Part shown: piece by piece, positions 25,957 through 26,733 of the stretch
How the letters are laid out: every line of letters begins with the position of its first letter
Position numbering within the stretch: position 1 is the stretch's first letter
Assembly: GCA_047621945.1 (NCBI GenBank)
Contig: JBLHMK010000023.1
Location: forward strand, 1 to 26,733
Source: JAFMKE01 sp047621945
Lineage (GTDB): Bacteria; Bacteroidota; Bacteroidia; Chitinophagales; UBA8649
Length of the DNA: 26,733 nt
Reading direction: 5' to 3'
Notes under the pieces: model-generated
Told to the model about the DNA's origin: nothing
Database searches by the model: none
Seen by the model: the letters and a program-made list of their open reading frames with translations, nothing else
Made by a program: the position numbers and the translations under genes

Positions 25957-26028
25957 GATTCAGCTGGGGCTCGAACCCAGGACCCCAACATTAAAAGTGT
26001 TGTGCTCTACCAGCTGAGCTACTGAATC
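25957..26028 (-). tRNA. tRNA-Lys, anticodon UUU
   Basis: A 72-nt minus-strand cloverleaf. The acceptor stem GATTCAG pairs perfectly with CTGAATC. The D arm is GCTC-AGCTGGTA-GAGC. The anticodon arm CAACA-CTTTTAA-TGTTG gives the anticodon TTT, decoding AAA and AAG lysine codons. The T arm is CTGGG-TTCGAGC-CCCAG. The 3' CCA is not encoded; the bases after the acceptor stem are ACTT, so CCA is added after transcription. It is flanked by its own promoter and a strong terminator. Confidence 0.97.
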
Positions 26029-26045
26029 TTAATTTTAAAGGACTG

Positions 26046-26076
26046 CAAAGATAAAAGCTATCTTAATGAAATACAA
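26046..26076 (-). promoter_or_regulatory. Promoter of tRNA-Lys (-33 TTG, -7 TATCTTTG)
   Basis: On the minus strand TATCTTTG (26046-26053) matches TAnnTTTG and is preceded, after 20 bases, by TTG (26074-26076) at the -33 position. Transcription would start about 12 bases before the mature tRNA end at 26028. This is the best promoter match in the window because both elements and the spacing fit. Confidence 0.58.
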
Positions 26077-26106
26077 CATTTTCTGCAGGAAATTTTAGTT
26101 TTTTTT

Positions 26107-26733
26107 CTATCCGAAAAGAATCCTTAGATAAAACAGTGGGTTACGCAACTTTTTACGCATATCTACACTCTCAAACATACACGATAATGTATCCCTTAAC
26201 TCTTTATTTTTCCTTGCTTTGTTCACTACAAGATTAAAAAGCCACGGATACTTGGTCAAATTTTGCATTGTTTGACTCAACTTTAATTCACTTCCTAGTC
26301 GGCGGTAAACAGTTTTATCATATTTTTTTAGTGCATTTGCATTAAAACTATTGGATTCATAATTCTCAGCAAGAACTTCGGCTGCTATCATACCCGAAAT
26401 CATAGCATTCCCAATTCCTTCACCAGTAAAAGGATCAATTAAAGCAGCAGCATCTCCTAATAGTATCAATTGATTATTAGAAATGCATCGATGACCTCCT
26501 AGCGGTAAACCATGCAATCGAATCTTCCCTTGTAGCTCAGCACCTTTGAAACGTTCAGCCAATATAGGATGTTTTTGTACGACATCCATGAAAAGTTCTT
26601 TGAGGTTTAATCGCTTTTCCTTTTGCACATCAGTTCTGATTCCAAGCCCAACATTTGCTTCTCCGTTTGGAAGAGGGAAAATCCAAAAATAACCTGGTAG
26701 CAGTTCTTTAAGAAAATGCAGTTCAATAAAACC
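26107..26733 (-). CDS. Geranylgeranyl reductase-family FAD-dependent oxidoreductase (C-terminal part)
   Basis: The last 208 residues of a flavoprotein whose N-terminus lies beyond the right edge: the minus-strand frame is open to base 26733, and an internal GTG at 26628 is not the start. The visible part has ELLPGYFWIFPLPNGEANVGLG, then GDAAALIDPFTGEGIGNAMISG, the conserved FAD-pyrophosphate and substrate block of geranylgeranyl reductases and related FixC/UbiH-type enzymes. Members saturate prenyl double bonds in quinones, lipids or pigments. The N-terminal GxGxxG dinucleotide motif is outside the window, so completeness cannot be judged. The C-terminal tail ends in LFYLRILFG. It lies upstream of the tRNA-Lys promoter on the same strand. 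Confidence 0.85.
   Translation of the reverse strand, partial: GFIELHFLKELLPGYFWIFPLPNGEANVGLGIRTDVQKEKRLNLKELFMDVVQKHPILAERFKGAELQGKIRLHGLPLGGHRCISNNQLILLGDAAALIDPFTGEGIGNAMISGMIAAEVLAENYESNSFNANALKKYDKTVYRRLGSELKLSQTMQNLTKYPWLFNLVVNKARKNKELRDTLSCMFESVDMRKKLRNPLFYLRILFG

Overview
The window looks like chromosomal DNA of a low-GC member of the Bacteroidota, most likely a free-living, possibly marine, flavobacterium-like organism. The indicators are a type IX secretion (T9SS) C-terminal sorting domain, a TonB-dependent receptor with an N-terminal carboxypeptidase-like beta-sandwich, a DUF4369/TlpA-type lipoprotein thioredoxin, gene starts without Shine-Dalgarno sequences, and several matches to the Bacteroidota -7 promoter element TAnnTTTG. 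Species cannot be named from this sequence alone. Coding density is very high: no gap between genes reaches 300 bases, the longest being about 137 bases in front of gatB, where I see nothing convincing. No IS element, CRISPR array, phage gene or integrase was seen.

Layout. (1) 1-9061 is a cell-envelope region. On the minus strand it holds a large T9SS-exported Asp-box beta-propeller protein behind a bidirectional terminator, then an operon of a TonB-dependent receptor and a small outer-membrane-barrel-like protein. Divergent from that operon, on the plus strand, is an unusual exported multidomain protein with a DUF1573-like domain, two beta-sandwiches, a coiled coil and a C-terminal von Willebrand A (VWA) domain. 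(2) 9199-11808 holds gatB and a TlpA-like lipoprotein. (3) 11853-19926 is a compact surface-polysaccharide cassette: a flippase, two O-antigen polymerase/ligase-type membrane proteins, three GT-B glycosyltransferases, and a Wzz-like chain-length protein on the opposite strand. It has no priming transferase and no nucleotide-sugar genes, so the cell must supply those from elsewhere. (4) 19921-23556, minus strand, is a tight run of a lipocalin/CrtC-like domain fused to a polyprenyl synthetase, an RluE-like and an RluA-like pseudouridine synthase. (5) 23640-25923, plus strand, is an NhaC-type Na+/H+ antiporter overlapping a haem-binding-domain protein. (6) A complete tRNA-Lys(UUU) unit with promoter and terminator follows, and then the C-terminal part of a geranylgeranyl-reductase-family flavoprotein that runs off the right edge.

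The most striking item is the 752-residue fusion at 21298-23556. Its N-terminal half carries hydroxyneurosporene-synthase (CrtC/AttH) lipocalin hallmarks. Its C-terminal half carries isoprenyl diphosphate synthase motifs that read like the eukaryotic (type III) geranylgeranyl diphosphate synthases. A geranylgeranyl-reductase-family gene lies about 2.5 kb away, so a small isoprenoid-modifying neighbourhood is conceivable, although the two genes are not in one operon. The second candidate for novelty is the DUF1573/VWA multidomain protein facing the TonB receptor operon across about 50 bp.
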